Shown one piece after another: positions 61,250-64,000 of a stretch of 64,000 nt of DNA. The stretch is from NCBI GenBank assembly GCA_045593555.1, contig JAZNWU010000035.1:20857-84856 (forward strand). The letters are read 5' to 3'. The stretch is from Fimenecus sp045593555. Lineage in GTDB: Bacteria > Bacillota > Clostridia > Oscillospirales > Acutalibacteraceae. The stretch's first letter is position 1. Every line of letters begins with the position of its first letter. Both the position numbers and the translations under genes were made by a program. Below the pieces are notes generated by a model. It made no database searches, was not told where the DNA came from, and saw only the letters and a list, made by a program, of their open reading frames with translations.

Positions 61250-62476
61250 TTATTTTTCTCCAAATTTATCTTCCAAGTGTATTCTATCAATATTAAATCC
61301 ATTTAATCTTTTGATAATATCTATAACATCGGCCTTGCGAATATCTTTTGGTATTCCCTGACCGTCTGTAATATAAGAAATACTTTTATGTTTTTCCCAT
61401 AAAACACTAATTATGTTACCAAATTGTTTAGTTTCATCTGCCTTTGTAATAATTACAGATTCATAAGCAAATGGTTCATAATTTCTAAAAATGTTTACTA
61501 AATCTGATGTTTTTGTAGTTGCACTTACAGAAAGATAAACATCAGGATTCATATCAACATCAAGGATTTTTTTCATATCTGCAATATGCAAAGAATCGTT
61601 TGGACTATAGCCACTTGTATCAATAAACATATAATCTACATGAGATTTATTATTATCATACAACTCCTGAACATCTTCTGCACATTCAGCTTTTTTAATT
61701 TCTTCGCCAAGAATTTCTCCAACTCGTTTTAATTGTTCCAAAGCACCTGCTTTCATAATATCAATAGTAACAATACACAATGCTGGACGTGGTTTATTAT
61801 TCTTTTTTGCGTCAATAATTGTATTTGAAGCCAATTTTTCAATTGTAGTTGTTTTTCCAACTCCTGTTGGTCCCACAATTATAATAACATGGGGCGGTCT
61901 AAAAAACTTGGGTTGCTTAATTTCAATGGATTCTGCAATCCAATCTACAACATATCTTTCAACTAAAGCAAAATCATCAAGTTGTTCAACAACAAAAGTC
62001 GATCTGATTTTTTCTTCAATCATTTTTATATAAGAAAATGAAAATTCATTTTGTTGTAAAATTTCTTGAATTTTGGAAATTGTTTCATGCTGTTCAGAAA
62101 CGGCATGAGAATAATTTTTTAGTTCATTTGTAAGTTGAACTTTAAAATCTTCAAGAGTTTTATTAATTTCTTTCATTTGAGAAGTTACAATTGTTGCATT
62201 GTTTGCTTGTAAAATTGCTTGTCTATTTTTTTCTAATTCATCATCTTCAGATTTATTATGAATAAAATAATTATCTGGATTATAAGAATTTCTATGAGTT
62301 ACAGTATAATTAACAACTTTTATTGGTCTTTTACAAAGGTTAAACAAACCGTATGTTTCAAAATCAGTGCGAATATTAACAATTTTATAATCAGTTCCAT
62401 ATTCATTAAACAACTGATCTTTACATTCTTGAAGAGTCTTTCCTTTTATTGTAAAAAATCTTTCATCTTCACTCAT
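61250..62476 (-). CDS. flhF: FlhF (SRP-type GTPase)
   Basis: A 408-residue protein with an N-terminal B-domain (FFTIKGKTLQECKDQLFNEY...), a helical linker and the GTPase NG domain: GPTGVGKTTTIEKLA (about 203-217), the DTSGYSPND switch and TKADETKQFG (G4). It marks the polar site of flagellar assembly. It overlaps neither neighbour but is 5 bp behind flhA and 3 bp ahead of flhG. Confidence 0.94.
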   Translation of the reverse strand: MSEDERFFTIKGKTLQECKDQLFNEYGTDYKIVNIRTDFETYGLFNLCKRPIKVVNYTVTHRNSYNPDNYFIHNKSEDDELEKNRQAILQANNATIVTSQMKEINKTLEDFKVQLTNELKNYSHAVSEQHETISKIQEILQQNEFSFSYIKMIEEKIRSTFVVEQLDDFALVERYVVDWIAESIEIKQPKFFRPPHVIIIVGPTGVGKTTTIEKLASNTIIDAKKNNKPRPALCIVTIDIMKAGALEQLKRVGEILGEEIKKAECAEDVQELYDNNKSHVDYMFIDTSGYSPNDSLHIADMKKILDVDMNPDVYLSVSATTKTSDLVNIFRNYEPFAYESVIITKADETKQFGNIISVLWEKHKSISYITDGQGIPKDIRKADVIDIIKRLNGFNIDRIHLEDKFGEK

Positions 62477-62481
62477 TTATA

Positions 62482-64000
62482 TTAAACCTCATCTTCTGAT
62501 AATTCACTAATAATTTCAACACCAATTGAATTTCCTGCTGAATAAACTTCCATTTCTGAAAGGACAACAACACCAGGCATTTCCCGTTCTAGGGACTGGT
62601 GAACTAACTGTCTTACTTGTGAAACACAAATAATTATTGGAAGCATTCCCATTTGTTGCACATTTTGCATACATTTATCTACTGCACTAAGCCATTTTCT
62701 TCGATCAACAGGATCTAAAGCAACATAAGGTTCCGAACCATCTGGCGGATAAACGGCGTGATTAGCAATTAATTCAGACAATTCTTGAGAAAGCCTAATT
62801 ACTCTAAGTTTCTTTTCATTTGGATCTACATATTGCATACAAATCTGTAATCCAAGTGCTTCACGAACTTTTGCAGTTAAATCCCAAACATTTTGAGAAA
62901 CATTTGCATAATTTGCCAAGGTTTCAAGAATTTTTGTATAGTTTCTAATTGAAACTTTTTCGGCAAGAAGATTTTTAAGAACTTTTTCAATAGTTCCGTA
63001 AGAAACTTTTGCAGTTTCTAAAACTTCATTTACCAAAACAGGATATTTTTCTTTTACTTTATCAATAATCACAGAAACAGACTGTCTATCAAGCATTTTA
63101 GCGGCATTAGCTTTAATAATTTCTGTGATGTGTGTAGCAATTACTGTTGGAGCATCAGCTACAATGTAACCAGCTTCTTCGGCTTCTGCACGTTGAGATT
63201 CAGGGAGCCAAATTGCACTCATTCCAAAAGCTGGATCTTTTGTTACCTCACCTTGCAATGGATTTACTACAGTTCCTGTATCCATACACATTACATACCC
63301 AACTTTAATATTTGCATGCCCAGCTTCAATACCTTCAATTTTAAAACTGTAATCATTTGGATCTAATGTCATATCATCACGAATGCGAATTTGAGGAATA
63401 TCAAATCCCATATCAAGACGAGACTGGTTTCTAATTCTTGTAATACGTTCCAAAAGTTCAGCACCTTTTTCTTTTTGAACTAAAGGAATTAACGCATAAC
63501 CAATTTCCAAAGACAAAGGATCCAACATAATGATTTTTTCATCATCTTCAGATTTTTTAACTTCTTTTGGTTTATTTTTTTCACTCTGAATTAAAGCAAG
63601 TTCTTTTTCTTTTTGTTTTGAAAGTTTTAATCCAATAAATACAAAAAGAGCACCTAATGGAATTAAAAGGAATTGAGTTCCTGTTCTTAAAACTAATCCT
63701 GAAACAGCAAGAACAGCTCCAACAATAACATAAATATATCCAGATCTTGTAAAATCTGATTTTAGTTGTTCGTCAAATGTTTCATCAGATTTAGTTCCAG
63801 TAACTAATAAACCTGTGGCAAAAGAAATGATTAATGATGGCAATTGTGAAATTAATCCATCACCAATTGTTAAAATTGAATAAACTTGAAGAGCATCAGA
63901 AAAACTCATATTATTGTAAACCATTCCCATAATAAATCCACCAATAAGGTTTACAACAGTTACAACAATACCAAATTTTACGTTTCCAGAAACGAATTTT
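62482..64000 (-). CDS. flhA: FlhA, C-terminal part (cut by window edge)
   Basis: The frame is open to the window edge; upstream of the MGMV codon it continues as FVSGNVKFGIVVTVVNLIGG, so the start lies to the right of 64000. The visible ~505 residues cover the last membrane helices and the cytosolic domain: RSGYIYVIVGAVLAVSG, IRIRDDMTLDPNDYSFKIEG, TVIATHITEIIKANAAKMLD and QLVHQSLEREMPGVVVLSEM. FlhA is the export-gate subunit of the flagellar type III secretion system. Confidence 0.94.
   Translation of the reverse strand, partial: KFVSGNVKFGIVVTVVNLIGGFIMGMVYNNMSFSDALQVYSILTIGDGLISQLPSLIISFATGLLVTGTKSDETFDEQLKSDFTRSGYIYVIVGAVLAVSGLVLRTGTQFLLIPLGALFVFIGLKLSKQKEKELALIQSEKNKPKEVKKSEDDEKIIMLDPLSLEIGYALIPLVQKEKGAELLERITRIRNQSRLDMGFDIPQIRIRDDMTLDPNDYSFKIEGIEAGHANIKVGYVMCMDTGTVVNPLQGEVTKDPAFGMSAIWLPESQRAEAEEAGYIVADAPTVIATHITEIIKANAAKMLDRQSVSVIIDKVKEKYPVLVNEVLETAKVSYGTIEKVLKNLLAEKVSIRNYTKILETLANYANVSQNVWDLTAKVREALGLQICMQYVDPNEKKLRVIRLSQELSELIANHAVYPPDGSEPYVALDPVDRRKWLSAVDKCMQNVQQMGMLPIIICVSQVRQLVHQSLEREMPGVVVLSEMEVYSAGNSIGVEIISELSEDEV

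Overview
The window looks like a piece of a gut or rumen Treponema-type spirochaete genome. The right-hand third (about 47.3-64 kb) is a spirochaete backbone on the minus strand: flhA-flhF-flhG, a small membrane protein, a WhiG/FliA sigma factor, a FapA (DUF342) protein, two small conserved proteins, galM, and a V-type ATPase operon with gene order E-DUF2764-A-B-D-I-K. This order and the V-type ATPase without recognisable C and F subunits are what one expects in Treponema. The left two thirds (1-47 kb) are accessory DNA, and many of its genes resemble those of Clostridia/Ruminococcus mobile elements, so the island appears largely acquired.

Layout: 1-3.7 kb holds a replication/partition module (ParB, RepA N-terminal domain, AT-hook protein) behind a promoter with an SOS-box-like dyad, plus an unrelated alpha/beta hydrolase. 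3.8-9.9 kb is a compact five-gene defence operon: AbiEi antitoxin, AbiEii toxin, a fused restriction-methyltransferase, its specificity subunit, and a Shedu-type nuclease. 10-10.9 kb has TnpV and two small mobile-element proteins. 11-17 kb is a glycan cassette (GH95 fucosidase-like enzyme, beta-helix protein, truncated AraC regulator) sitting between two direct copies of a ~195-bp structured repeat; its two promoter regions share a CGACAT/ATGTCG dyad. 17-20.5 kb is an arsenic-type operon (arsR, permease, two thioredoxin-like proteins, CcdA, ArsC). 20.6-27.8 kb is a serine-recombinase element with primase, excisionase and an XRE repressor switch. 28-37 kb is a type I restriction-modification operon with four extra genes inside it, including a class III nucleotidyl-cyclase-like protein, a predicted nuclease, a membrane protein and a zinc-ribbon protein. 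37.3-39.7 kb has an amidoligase/gamma-glutamylcyclotransferase pair, a broken second copy of the latter and a DUF6809-like gene. 39.8-47 kb is a SIR2-like gene overlapping a giant secreted BspA-type leucine-rich-repeat gene.

Best candidates for something undescribed: the cyclase/nuclease/membrane-protein genes inside the type I RM operon; the AbiE plus RM plus Shedu operon; the overlapping SIR2-LRR pair; and the dispersed structured repeat that occurs both around the acquired glycan cassette and at the end of the V-ATPase operon. All functional calls come from reading motifs by eye; no database search was possible.
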